Of a stretch of DNA of 64,000 bases, positions 7,392-15,136 are shown in pieces. The DNA is from Chloroflexota bacterium (lineage in GTDB: Bacteria > Chloroflexota > Dehalococcoidia > Lucifugimonadales > JACPCK01), in the NCBI GenBank assembly GCA_016179845.1, contig JACPCK010000037.1:1-64000 (forward strand). The letters are read 5' to 3'. The notes beneath the pieces are model-generated. The model ran no database searches. It was not told the DNA's origin and was given only the letters and a program-made list of their open reading frames with translations. The position numbers and the translations under genes were made by a program. How positions within the stretch are numbered: the first letter of the stretch is position 1; each line of letters opens with the position of its first letter.

Positions 7392-7832
7392 CTAGCGATT
7401 CAGGATGGAGCGGAGAGATCTGAGCCTGGCAGAATTGATCTTGACCAGGTCCTTGACCAGGCGCTCAAACTTGCGGAGGTCCAGGTTAATAACCCTATGA
7501 AGAGCTCGTGGTTCCTCAGGAAGACCGTAGGTGGACAAGCTTACTCGCTCACTTCTGGCGGCTGCCACTATCCACTCCTCTAGCCGGGGGCAAAGGACTA
7601 TCACATCGTTGTTCCTTTTTTGGTCGTGGAGAAGCTTGAGACCCTTGTCCTGGAGGTCCTGTGCCACCGTTAGTCCGGTGAAGTATTTGGGCTGAGTAGA
7701 GCCAGGGTCTTCATCAATGAGGGCTTTGGCGTTGGACTGCGAGATGACACGCCCTGCAATCCCGCCCTTGGCTTTCAGCTCGTGGACGATCTGTCTTCGG
7801 GGGAGGTTGGTGAGCACCTGGACGAGGGCCAT
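7392..7832 (-). CDS. Small partner protein of AAA ATPase, TOPRIM-like DED motif
   Basis: A 146-residue soluble protein. The segment ALIDEDPGS (about 37-45) looks like the Asp-x-Asp metal motif of TOPRIM-fold nucleases, followed by the VIVLCPRLEEWI strand-helix element (about 77-88) often seen in small proteins encoded next to AAA ATPases. The N-terminal acidic residue expected in a TOPRIM domain is not evident, so a nuclease role is an inference. The start codon lies 58 bp inside the ATPase gene, implying coupled translation. A defence or nucleic-acid-processing pair is the likeliest setting; I do not recognise a named family. Confidence 0.6.
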   Translation of the reverse strand: MALVQVLTNLPRRQIVHELKAKGGIAGRVISQSNAKALIDEDPGSTQPKYFTGLTVAQDLQDKGLKLLHDQKRNNDVIVLCPRLEEWIVAAARSERVSLSTYGLPEEPRALHRVINLDLRKFERLVKDLVKINSARLRSLRSILNR

Positions 7833-8737
7833 GTCAGGATGGCATTCAAGGTCTCGTAGTTTTCAAAGTAGGTGATGTAGACGGCGAGGTCCTCTTTTGG
7901 CGCTTTGGAGACCAGGGGAAGGAGTAGGTAGGGGTTGTGGGTAGAGATGAAGTACTGGTTGTTGTGCTGGTCGAGGGCGATAAGCTCGGCCAGGCGATTG
8001 GTGTAGTAGGGAAAGGCGTGGGCCTCGGGTTCCTCGAAGACGAGGACGGAGTCCTTGTTGGAGAGGATGGCGGCGAGGTAGAAGGTGATGCGCAGAAGGG
8101 TCTCGGAGGCCAGGGAGTAGGGGTAAGAGATAGTGACATCCTCCGAGCGCTTCAATATCTCAATCCTGTGCTCATGGGGCCTGAAGTTCATCTCTAGGCC
8201 GGCTGGTTTGAAGAGTTGGTTCACGGTGGACCGCATCTCTCTGTTGGTGAGGAGGAGGGAAAGGAGGTTGGCGCCGGAAGGCGGCAGAAGAAAGTCGGAC
8301 TCGGTCCTCTCGAAGGTAGGGAGGACGGAAAAGCGATAGAACTTGAAGGGACGAAGCTCTTCCATATCAGGTGTGCTGCCGCCGAAGTCTAGCCTGCTAT
8401 GGTCACCACCAAGACGAGCTACCTCTTTCTGGCCGTGCAGGCATTTAGCTTCAAAATGGCCGTCTTTGAAGGCGAGGCTCAAGGATAGCCCGTTGCAGGA
8501 GATGTGCAGCGGGTGCTCCAGGCTTTCGTCGTAGAAGAGGTTGGCGGTCCTCTCAAACCGGACGAACTGAGACAGGGATGAGTTCCTGAAGTAATAGGTG
8601 AAGGAGAGCAGGCCAAGGGCTTCGAGGATGTTGGACTTGCCGGTGTTGGGCTCACCGATGAGGACGTTGATCCTCTTGCAGTCAAGGGAGAGGTCTTTGA
8701 TGGACTTGAACCTGCTGATACGAAGGGTGCTTATCAT
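7775..8737 (-). CDS. AAA ATPase (OLD/RecF-like, AAA_21 type)
   Basis: A 320-residue ABC/SMC-class ATPase: the RISRFKSIKDLSL beta strand that opens RecF/OLD-type domains, Walker A GEPNTGKSN (28-36), a signature-like LASETLLR segment (209-216), Walker B VLVFEEPEAH (231-240) and the STHNPYLL switch (265-272). There is no long coiled coil. Such stand-alone ATPases commonly pair with nucleases in phage-defence modules. The last 20 or so residues (after YFENYE) are Ser/Pro-rich and read in a frame shared with the next gene. They look unlike the family, so a late frameshift or overlap-driven tail is likely. Confidence 0.8.
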   Translation of the reverse strand: MISTLRISRFKSIKDLSLDCKRINVLIGEPNTGKSNILEALGLLSFTYYFRNSSLSQFVRFERTANLFYDESLEHPLHISCNGLSLSLAFKDGHFEAKCLHGQKEVARLGGDHSRLDFGGSTPDMEELRPFKFYRFSVLPTFERTESDFLLPPSGANLLSLLLTNREMRSTVNQLFKPAGLEMNFRPHEHRIEILKRSEDVTISYPYSLASETLLRITFYLAAILSNKDSVLVFEEPEAHAFPYYTNRLAELIALDQHNNQYFISTHNPYLLLPLVSKAPKEDLAVYITYFENYETLNAILTWPSSRCSPTSPEDRSSTS

Positions 8738-8795
8738 CGGGATGTCCTACCAGGGAGACTAGCTGATGTTGATGGGCCTGACCCTGGCGCTGGCT

Positions 8796-8801
8796 ATTAT
8801 A
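8796..8801 (-). promoter_or_regulatory. Candidate -10 of the ATPase operon
   Basis: A perfect TATAAT (8801-8796 on the - strand) lies 59 bp before the ATPase start. No good -35 is present at 16-18 bp, so the call is tentative. Confidence 0.35.
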
Positions 8802-8835
8802 CAACAGCAGGGGCAGGGCAAGGCGCTTTGAAGAG

Positions 8836-9648
8836 CTATGGGAAGAGGTCTGTCTCCTGGAGGCCCTGGGGAGCGGGAGGCTGGGCGCGGTGGAAGTGCT
8901 CGGTGCTGAGGAAACGGAGCATTTCCTCTCTGGGGAACTGGGAGAAGGGGCCTTGGGGGGAGACCTGGGTGCGGTGGCAGGCGAGGGCGTTGATCTTGAG
9001 CTCGACGAATGGGGAGACGTCGAGGCGGGTGGTGATGAGCTCATCGGGGAGGCCGAGGGTCTCGGGGTCCATGCGGCGCATGGGGCTGTCTTCCGGGGCG
9101 ACGGCGTGCCAGCGGCGGACCAGGGAGCGGGGGAAGCTGGTGTAATAGAGGCGAGCGGAAGGGGAGCGGGCCCTGAGGGCGGCGAAGGCGGCGGTGGTGT
9201 GATGGTGGATGGCGATGTGGTCGGGGTGGCCGTAGCCGCCGTTGGGGTCGAAGGTGACGACGGTATCGGGATTGAGGTCAAGGAGGAACTGGGCGAGGCG
9301 GGCGGCCACATCGGCGGGGCGGGCCTGGCTGAGGGAGGAGGGATGCTGGTTCTCCGGGGTGCCTCGCATGCCGGAGTCGCGGTAGCCGAGGAAGATGGGC
9401 TCGTGGATGCCCAGGAGGCGGCAGGCATTGCGGAGCTCCTGCTCGCGGACCTGGCCCAGGGTATCGGCGGTGGCGAGGGAGGTATCGCGTATCTCACCAA
9501 CCTCGCCGCGGGTGGCGCAGACGAGGTATACGCGGTCGCCGTGGGAGGCGTAGAGGGCCATGGCGCCGCCCATAGAGAAGGACTCGTCGTCGGGGTGGGC
9601 GAAGACGGCGAGGAGGGTGCGTTGTTTGTGCATTGGGCTGCCGGTCAT
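8836..9648 (-). CDS. PIG-L / LmbE family deacetylase
   Basis: A 270-residue zinc-dependent N-deacetylase fold with A17-H-P-D-D-E22 and the third zinc ligand H144 in GYGHPDH. Members remove acetyl groups from GlcNAc-type substrates (MshB, BshB, Mca) or glycolipids. The C-terminal region with the ETLGLPDELITTRLDVSPFVELKINALACHRTQ stretch resembles the MshB/Mca-like subgroup, so a thiol-cofactor or detoxification role is possible, but no partner genes are nearby. M6 is an alternative start. No signal peptide, so cytoplasmic. Confidence 0.9.
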   Translation of the reverse strand: MTGSPMHKQRTLLAVFAHPDDESFSMGGAMALYASHGDRVYLVCATRGEVGEIRDTSLATADTLGQVREQELRNACRLLGIHEPIFLGYRDSGMRGTPENQHPSSLSQARPADVAARLAQFLLDLNPDTVVTFDPNGGYGHPDHIAIHHHTTAAFAALRARSPSARLYYTSFPRSLVRRWHAVAPEDSPMRRMDPETLGLPDELITTRLDVSPFVELKINALACHRTQVSPQGPFSQFPREEMLRFLSTEHFHRAQPPAPQGLQETDLFP

Positions 9649-9725
9649 GTAATGCTAGTCATGAGGTTATGGGAGTTTGGGCGAGAGGTCAAGGGGCGTA
9701 GTCTTCGGGAACACGGGCAGATTGG

Positions 9726-10475
9726 TTACTCCCTGACTAGCCGGAGGGAGCCGGCCACAAGGCTGAGAAGGGTGAAGGGTATGGTTAGCTGGAGAGCAAG
9801 CTCGAAGGTGGGGAGGGTCAAGGCGGTCTCCTGGAGGGTGGCCAATGTGCCGCCACTGAGAAGGAGCCCCCAGAGGGTGCCGAGAAGGGTCTGAGAGAGG
9901 GAGAAGGTGGGTCTCAGGCGAAGGCGGCGATCCTTCTTATCGGCTTTGCCTTTTGCAACAGCCTTGATGGCCCAGCGGGCACCCTCGTTGATGGTGGTTT
10001 TCAGGGCGAGGGTGAGGCCGCCCAGGCCTACGGCAAGGGATGCAAGGCCAGCTACGCCGGTTACCGAGCCCAGCGGGGAGCCTGGAATACGGATCGAGGT
10101 GGAGGCCTTGCACACCAGCTTGCCTTCCGGGTCACGGCTCTCCCAGACGAGCTTGTAGAGGCCGACGCCCCACCGGACGTAGTCCTGTACGGGTACTGTT
10201 CCTGACCATGTGCCACCAGCAGAGCTTGCGGAGCCGATCTGCCAAAGTCTGCCCAGGAACTCCAGGTACACAAGGTTTTGAGCAGGGCCGCCGGGGGCTT
10301 CTACCAGTAGGTGAGTGTTGCTATTACGGTCGACGGTGATGGTCTGACCGGCAACGGGCACACCGTTGACGGAGGCGGAGCATGCAGGCCCCTGAGCAAA
10401 GGCCAGGATGGGGTAGAAGACCAGGCCCAGGACCAGGAGCAGGCCTGCCATGAGGGTGACCTTTAGCGAGCTCAC
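9726..10475 (-). CDS. Secreted/membrane-anchored protein of unknown function
   Basis: The 249-residue product starts with a signal peptide (hydrophobic 9-26, cleavage probably after AFA-Q). It then has an extracytoplasmic beta-rich domain of about 95 residues with two Cys (near 32 and 123) that could form a disulfide, then a hydrophobic segment near 133-155, a basic cytoplasmic stretch rich in Lys/Arg (about 165-185) and two further hydrophobic segments to the end. No family is recognised. The start is a GTG at 10475 preceded by AAAGGCGG; ATG 10451 would shorten the n-region. Confidence 0.6.
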   Translation of the reverse strand: MSSLKVTLMAGLLLVLGLVFYPILAFAQGPACSASVNGVPVAGQTITVDRNSNTHLLVEAPGGPAQNLVYLEFLGRLWQIGSASSAGGTWSGTVPVQDYVRWGVGLYKLVWESRDPEGKLVCKASTSIRIPGSPLGSVTGVAGLASLAVGLGGLTLALKTTINEGARWAIKAVAKGKADKKDRRLRLRPTFSLSQTLLGTLWGLLLSGGTLATLQETALTLPTFELALQLTIPFTLLSLVAGSLRLVRE

Positions 10476-10545
10476 TGCCGCCGCCTTTCGGCTCTGGCCT
10501 CTTGCGGGCTGGCCAGTCCTTTGCCGGGGCTATCCGACGCATTCC

Positions 10546-10579
10546 CTGGTCGGGTGTGCCTACTGGTCGGGTGTGCCTA
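10546..10579. repeat. Perfect tandem 17-bp direct repeat
   Basis: CTGGTCGGGTGTGCCTA occurs twice back to back (10546-10562 and 10563-10579), about 75-105 bp upstream of the membrane-protein gene on the - strand. It could be a regulator site or a simple duplication. Confidence 0.85.
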
Positions 10580-10676
10580 ATGGGCTGGTTCTGCCGCTCA
10601 GCAAGGGCAGGGAGGAAGTATACAGCGGCGAAGGTGAGGCCGTCGAGGGGGGTCCTGGCGAAGGCGGTGCTGCCAC

Positions 10677-10722
10677 GGATTCTTCGGTTGTCCCGATAGG
10701 TCGGGACTCCCTCAGAATGACA
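10677..10722. repeat. Palindromic intergenic repeat (ATTCT...TCCCGA/TCGGGA...AGAAT)
   Basis: Nested inverted repeat: ATTCT (10679-10683) with AGAAT (10714-10718) enclosing TCCCGA-TAGG-TCGGGA (10691-10706). Related elements occur at 49361, 53958, 58651 and 63690. Confidence 0.7.
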
Positions 10723-11003
10723 GGGGGGAAGGCGAGGGTTCATCAGAATAACAGGAAGAGGGGGCATAGAGGAAACGGGGGGTCATGGTGAGATCATCGA
10801 AGGACAAGCTCAGCAATACCTGCAGCACCTCTTGCACACTCTGGACAGGACGATTTTCAAAACCTTGTAATAGCACTGTTTGTGAAAGCTGCGAGTCCTG
10901 CTGGCCTTGCTTTCCTGAGCGGGTTGTGATAGCCTTTCTACAACATGGGTCTGGATTTCGTCAGTCAAGTAGTCAATTGTTGTATGCCGCTTAGGAGGGG
11001 AGC

Positions 11004-11066
11004 ATGCGATGCTCTGCTGGGGCGGTGACTTGTGACTATAAGGAGAACTTGACGGCACAGCAGTAG
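11004..11066 (+). CDS. 20-codon leader-type ORF
   Basis: ATG 11004 to TAG 11066 encodes 20 residues (starting MRCSAGAVTC). AGGAGGGG lies 4-6 nt before the start, and an intrinsic terminator begins 23 nt after the stop. The arrangement (short peptide, terminator, then transporter operon) resembles an attenuation leader, but no run of regulatory codons stands out. It could also be a chance ORF. Confidence 0.35.
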   Translation: MRCSAGAVTCDYKENLTAQQ

Positions 11067-11088
11067 AGTAAAGTCAAGCGCATTGCGA

Positions 11089-11119
11089 ACCCCTCGAGGA
11101 AATACCCGAGGGGTTTTTT
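11089..11119 (+). terminator. Intrinsic terminator or attenuator before the importer operon
   Basis: ACCCCTCG (11089-11096) pairs perfectly with CGAGGGGT (11107-11114), followed by a run of six T. There is no gene it obviously terminates except the 20-codon ORF, so it may be conditional. Confidence 0.8.
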
Positions 11120-11206
11120 GTTGCCTTCGGAGGTCAGGGATGATGCAACAGACTCAGAGCCACATTACTGTATACCTGGGCGTTAGGCCGGCTTGGGCGG
11201 CCGGCT

Positions 11207-11279
11207 GTACCGTGCCCGCGACCGCCCTCGTGGCGCGGTCGGGGCGGAGGTCTGACTCCTATCAGATTCGGGCCGGTAC
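11207..11279 (+). ncRNA. Structured leader (three-way junction) of the importer operon
   Basis: The closing stem is GTACCG-T-GCCCG (11207-11218) with CGGGCCGGTAC (11269-11279), 11 pairs with one bulged base. It encloses two hairpins: CGACCGC (11219-11225) with GCGGTCG (11235-11241), and GTCTGA (11250-11255) with TCAGAT (11262-11267). It sits 33 bases before the start codon of the binding-protein gene. It does not match the TPP, SAM, cobalamin or guanidine consensus as I know them. Candidate riboswitch or other leader element. Confidence 0.45.
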
Positions 11280-11311
11280 CACACACAAATAATCACGCGG
11301 GAGGAAAAGAG

Positions 11312-12400
11312 ATGTCTTCAGTCAGGTCTACCGAACAAAGAGGGCGCCCACCTCTGCTAATACTCGTCATCCTGGCGGTCCTGCTGCTAGTTGTGAGCAC
11401 CGCTTGCCAGGGCGGGAAGAACACATCCGTGGTTCAGCAGCAACCAAGCAACGTCACCCTGCGGCTTGGCTACTTTCCCAACGTGACCCATTCCCAGCCC
11501 ATCGTGGGTCTTCAGCGTGGCACCTTTCAGCAAGCCTTAGGCCCCAATGTCAAGCTTGATCCCAAAACGTTTAACGCTGGCCCGTCCGCCATAGAGGCGC
11601 TGTTTGCCGGTGAGATAGACGCAACGTACATAGGGCCCAACCCTGCCATCAATGGATACATCAAGTCGAATGGCGAGGCCCTCCGCATTGTGGCAGGCGC
11701 TACCAGCGGAGGGGCGCTATTTGTAGTACGGCAGGATAGTGGCATCACGAAGCCAGCAGATCTCGCCGGGAAGAGGATAGCTTCCCCACAACTAGGCAAC
11801 ACCCAGGATGTGGCGCTCCGTGCGTATCTCCTGGCGAATGGCCTGGCCTCCAAAGAAAATGGAGGCAACGTGGAGGTGATACCCACGGCCAACCCTGACA
11901 TCCTCACCCTCTTCAAGAAGGGAGAGATTAACGGGGCCTGGGTCCCAGAGCCGTGGGGCACCCGGCTGGTTGGGGAGGCAAACGGCCGCCTGTTCCTTGA
12001 CGAAAGGACCCTCTGGCCGAACGGCGACTTTGTCACCACCCATCTTATCGTCCGAACAGAGTTCCTCGAGAAACATCCTGCTGTTGTGGAAAACCTCCTG
12101 AGGGCGCACGTTGAGACCACCCTGTGGATCAACGGCAACCAAAGGGAGGCTACCGAGCTGGTAGTCAAGGGCATCCGAGAGGTCACTGGCGCAACGCTGG
12201 CACTGGAGCTGGTCAGCCAGTCTTGGCAGAACCTTCGTATCACCTATGACCCCATTGCGTCCAGCCTCCGAAAGTCCGCGGACGACGCCTTCAAACTGGG
12301 GTTCCTTGGGAACAAGAACCCCGACCTGCGGAACATCTATGCACTTGATCCCCTGAACAAGGTTCTCAAGGAAAAGAACCTGAAGTCCGTAAGCCGATAG
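11312..12400 (+). CDS. ABC importer substrate-binding lipoprotein (SsuA/TauA/NMT1 type)
   Basis: A 362-residue extracytoplasmic binding protein with a lipoprotein signal peptide (hydrophobic 14-28, lipobox VSTAC with Cys32). The mature part has the SsuA/NMT1 pattern: RLGYFPNVTHSQPIVGL, FNAGPSAIEALFAGEIDATYIGPNPAING, and the hinge motif GAWVPEPWG. Relatives bind sulfonates, taurine, nitrate, bicarbonate or thiamine precursors; the ligand here is not deducible. It is first in a three-gene operon with its ATPase and permease. Codon and base usage (many C-ending codons on the + strand) differ sharply from neighbouring + strand genes, which suggests recent transfer. Confidence 0.92.
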   Translation: MSSVRSTEQRGRPPLLILVILAVLLLVVSTACQGGKNTSVVQQQPSNVTLRLGYFPNVTHSQPIVGLQRGTFQQALGPNVKLDPKTFNAGPSAIEALFAGEIDATYIGPNPAINGYIKSNGEALRIVAGATSGGALFVVRQDSGITKPADLAGKRIASPQLGNTQDVALRAYLLANGLASKENGGNVEVIPTANPDILTLFKKGEINGAWVPEPWGTRLVGEANGRLFLDERTLWPNGDFVTTHLIVRTEFLEKHPAVVENLLRAHVETTLWINGNQREATELVVKGIREVTGATLALELVSQSWQNLRITYDPIASSLRKSADDAFKLGFLGNKNPDLRNIYALDPLNKVLKEKNLKSVSR

Positions 12401-12413
12401 AAAGGAGACAGTC

Positions 12414-13244
12414 ATGACCCTCAGCGCACCTGCCCAGAGTCGTACCACCACCAAGTTCATACCCTTGCTCCGCCTCCAGGGGGTAACCAAGCGTTTTCTC
12501 AACAGCCGCCACAACACCACCGCTGTCGAATGGCTATCCTTCGACGTCTATGAAGGCGAGTTCGTTTGCATCGTAGGGCCTTCGGGTGGTGGGAAGTCCA
12601 CTCTTCTCAACCTAATTGCCGGACTGGACGCGCCGGACGAAGGCCAGGTCCTTTTTGAAGGCGAGGCGGTCCGGAGATCAGGCCCGGAGCGGGTCGTCGT
12701 CTTCCAGGAGCCGGCCCTCATTCCGTGGCTTAACGTCCGCCAGAACGTGGAGTTTGGCCTTAAGCTCAGAAAGGTACACGGGGTAGAACTACGAGCACGC
12801 GTTGACCGGGCTCTCGAACTCGTGCACCTGCGTAGTTTTGAACGTGCCTATTCCCATGAGCTCTCGGGCGGCATGAAGCAGCGCGTTCAACTTGCAAGAG
12901 CACTCGCCGTTAAGCCGAGAATGCTCCTCATGGACGAGCCATTCGCTGCGCTGGACGCTCAGACCCGCGACGGCCTCCAGCTCGAGCTCCAGGCAATATG
13001 GGCTGACATGGGGACGACGATACTCTTCGTAACTCACAATGTGCGTGAGGCGGTAGTTCTTGCGGACCGGGTCCTGGTTATGACTCCATCCCCTGGACGA
13101 CTCAAAAGTGAAATCCCTGTGCCACTTCCTCGTCCCAGGTCCATCGATTCGCACGCAGTGGTCGACTTGGCGGCACAAGTGAGGGCCGAGCTACAGCATG
13201 AGGTTGGGGTGAGTAACGAACCGGGAGGTGCAGATGCGCGGTAG
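12414..13244 (+). CDS. ABC importer ATP-binding protein (SsuB/TauB type)
   Basis: A 276-residue ATPase that energises uptake by the operon's importer. Walker A GPSGGGKST (55-63), Q-loop VVFQEPALIPWLNV, signature LSGGMKQR, Walker B MLLMDEPFAALD and the H-loop FVTHNVREAV are intact. The EPALIPWLNV Q-loop sequence is typical of the nitrate/sulfonate/taurine subfamily. It starts 13 bp after the binding-protein gene and overlaps the permease by 17 bp. It shares that operon's atypical codon usage. Confidence 0.94.
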   Translation: MTLSAPAQSRTTTKFIPLLRLQGVTKRFLNSRHNTTAVEWLSFDVYEGEFVCIVGPSGGGKSTLLNLIAGLDAPDEGQVLFEGEAVRRSGPERVVVFQEPALIPWLNVRQNVEFGLKLRKVHGVELRARVDRALELVHLRSFERAYSHELSGGMKQRVQLARALAVKPRMLLMDEPFAALDAQTRDGLQLELQAIWADMGTTILFVTHNVREAVVLADRVLVMTPSPGRLKSEIPVPLPRPRSIDSHAVVDLAAQVRAELQHEVGVSNEPGGADAR

Positions 13245-13995
13245 ACTGGCTCTGTTAGTTGCGTTCCTGGCCACCCTGATAGGTATTTGGCAGCTTCTAG
13301 CCATGGCTGAGATCTGGCCACCCTACACCCTACCATCACCGGCCTCGGTATTCAGTACCCTTTGGGACAATACGGAAAGTGGCCGAATCCCACAGGCCCT
13401 AGTGGTCAGCATGCGCCGGCTCATTGTGGGGTATACCATTTCACTGGGCATTGGCATCGGGATAGGGACCCTCAGTGGGAGCGTTCGCCAGGTTGACGAG
13501 ACCCTGGGAACTATTGTGTTGGGGTTGCAATCGCTGCCGAGCATCGCCTGGTTACCCCTGGCGGTCCTGTGGTTCGGGCTGAACGAGCAGGCCATCATCT
13601 TTGTTGTTCTCATGGGGTCGCTGTTTTCCGTGGCCGTCTCGGCGCGGTCTGGGGTACGGAACATCCCGCCTCTGCTAATGCGCACCGGTCAGACCTACGG
13701 CGCTGCACAATGGCAGATGTACCGTTACATCGTCCTCCCGGGGATGATGCCGTCGATCGTGCAGGGACTGAAGCTTGGCTGGTCCTTTGCCTGGCGCTCC
13801 CTAATGGCAGGAGAGCTGCTGGTGGCTGGCCTGGGGATCGGCCAGATGCTGAACATGGGCCGCGACCTTAATGACATGAGCCTGGTTTTGGCGGTCATGC
13901 TGGTCATCGTCGCAGTTGGCCTTACCGTGGACAGGCTGGTCTTTGGGAGAATTGAGGCGTGGGTGCAGGAGCGGTGGGGACTGGTTACCAGTTGA
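13228..13995 (+). CDS. ABC importer permease (SsuC/TauC type)
   Basis: A 255-residue inner-membrane permease with about six helices and the EAA loop (about 160-180, RTGQTYGAAQWQMYRYIVLPGMMPSIVQGLKLG) that contacts the ATPase. The last cytoplasmic segment contains the AWRSLMAGELL motif common in this family. It overlaps the ATPase gene and completes the importer. No enzyme gene that would reveal the substrate follows; the next gene is convergent and unrelated. Confidence 0.94.
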   Translation: MQMRGRLALLVAFLATLIGIWQLLAMAEIWPPYTLPSPASVFSTLWDNTESGRIPQALVVSMRRLIVGYTISLGIGIGIGTLSGSVRQVDETLGTIVLGLQSLPSIAWLPLAVLWFGLNEQAIIFVVLMGSLFSVAVSARSGVRNIPPLLMRTGQTYGAAQWQMYRYIVLPGMMPSIVQGLKLGWSFAWRSLMAGELLVAGLGIGQMLNMGRDLNDMSLVLAVMLVIVAVGLTVDRLVFGRIEAWVQERWGLVTS

Positions 13996-14049
13996 CGTGC
14001 CTACGTAAATGCTATGCCGAGCTTGGATAACCATGAGTGGGAGATAGGG

Positions 14050-15027
14050 TTAGTGGCGGCGGGAGAGGACGTAGTCGGTGAGGGCCAGGAGGGAGGCCTT
14101 GGCTTCCAGGTCGGGCAGGGGGGCGATGGCGGCCCTGGCCTTCTGGCAAAGCTCCTGGGCGGTCTTGTAGGACTCCTGGATAAGGCCGCGCTCCTGGACC
14201 ATGGTGATGGCGCGGGCGAGGTTCTCCTGGGGGTCGATGCCCTGGAATAGCTTGGGGATGGGGTTGTCCTCTGGGTAGCGCTGGAGGAGGAGAAGGGAGG
14301 GGAGGGTGAGGACGCCCTGGAGGAGGTCGTTGCCGACGGGCTTGCCGACCTCCTGCTGGGTGGCCTGGAGGTCCAGGATGTCGTCGATGACCTGGAAGGC
14401 GAGACCCAGGTTCTTGCCGTAGTCGCGCAGGGCGGAGGCAACTTCAGGGGAGGCGTCGTTCAGGATGGCGCCACTCTCGGCGGCGGTAGAGAAGAGGGAG
14501 GCGGTCTTGTTGTAGATGCGCTGCCAATAGGTGTCCAGGGAGGTGTTCGAGTCGTTGGCGCCGAAGATCTCCATGAGCTCGCCCTGGGAGAGCTCCATGA
14601 TGGTCTCGGAGAAGCGGCGGATGACAGGCACGTTGTTGGTGGAGCAGACGAAGGTGGCGGAGGCAGCGAAGATGTAGTCGCCGAGGAGGACGGCGACGTT
14701 GCGGCCCCAGAGGTTGGAGACGGTGGCCTGGCCGCGCCGGAGGCTGGAGTTGTCGACAGTGTCGTCGTGGATGAGGGTGGCGATGTGGAGGAGCTCTACG
14801 GCGACTGCCATGGTGACGGGCCGGTCTGAGGCGATGGGGCCGAACTTGGAGGCGAGGAGGGTGAGGGCGGGCCTAACTCTTTTGCCGGAGGTGCCGACGG
14901 TATAGGAGAGGAGGCTGGCCAGGTTGTCGGAGCCGGAGCCGGAGCGGGCCAGCCCTTTGAGCTGCAGCTCTGCTTGGGCCAGCTCCTTCTCGACGGGGCC
15001 GTAGATAAGAGAGGTGTTCACTACCAT
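14050..15027 (-). CDS. Long-chain polyprenyl diphosphate synthase
   Basis: A trans-isoprenyl diphosphate synthase that elongates allylic diphosphates with IPP, probably to make the quinone side chain. From ATG 15027 it has 325 residues. The first Asp-rich motif DDTVD is at 88-92 and the second, DDILD, at 215-219; the GKRVRP motif at 48-53 binds IPP. Small residues just before the first motif (ATLIH) fit a long-chain product such as hepta- to decaprenyl. The open frame extends to 15111 but the extra 28 residues are unlike the family, and GGGGGAT precedes ATG 15027. metG lies directly upstream. Confidence 0.93.
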   Translation of the reverse strand: MVVNTSLIYGPVEKELAQAELQLKGLARSGSGSDNLASLLSYTVGTSGKRVRPALTLLASKFGPIASDRPVTMAVAVELLHIATLIHDDTVDNSSLRRGQATVSNLWGRNVAVLLGDYIFAASATFVCSTNNVPVIRRFSETIMELSQGELMEIFGANDSNTSLDTYWQRIYNKTASLFSTAAESGAILNDASPEVASALRDYGKNLGLAFQVIDDILDLQATQQEVGKPVGNDLLQGVLTLPSLLLLQRYPEDNPIPKLFQGIDPQENLARAITMVQERGLIQESYKTAQELCQKARAAIAPLPDLEAKASLLALTDYVLSRRH

Positions 15028-15136
15028 CCCCCTTGGCCCCTTTCTAGAAGGAAGGGGGCGGTAAGACCGACACCCCCGTGCCCCCGGCAGATGGGGATTG
15101 CCCCTCTGCACTCCCCTGGTCTGGCTGGTGAAAAGG

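Larger units (their letters stand above)
10476..11311. other. Long intergenic region before the importer operon
   Basis: This 836-base region contains the tandem repeat, a palindromic repeat, a 20-codon ORF, a terminator and the structured leader listed separately. Between about 10780 and 11000 the DNA is AT-richer and holds no supported gene; a long-range pair TACAACA/TGTTGTA is visible near 10939 and 10978. Confidence 0.5.

Noticed and set aside
8890-9894. 334-codon open frame on the + strand across the PIG-L gene and the membrane-protein gene
   Set aside because: Low-complexity Gly/Glu/Val composition, antisense to two well-supported genes, and spans their boundary.
10810-11058. 82-codon - strand frame in the importer leader region
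   Set aside because: No start context; looks like chance coding in an AT-richer stretch.
11120-11311. Known riboswitch (TPP, SAM, cobalamin, guanidine-I) in the importer leader
   Set aside because: The conserved cores I know for these classes (for example CTGAGA and the THI-box end, or GCCACTG) are not present; kept only as an unclassified structure.
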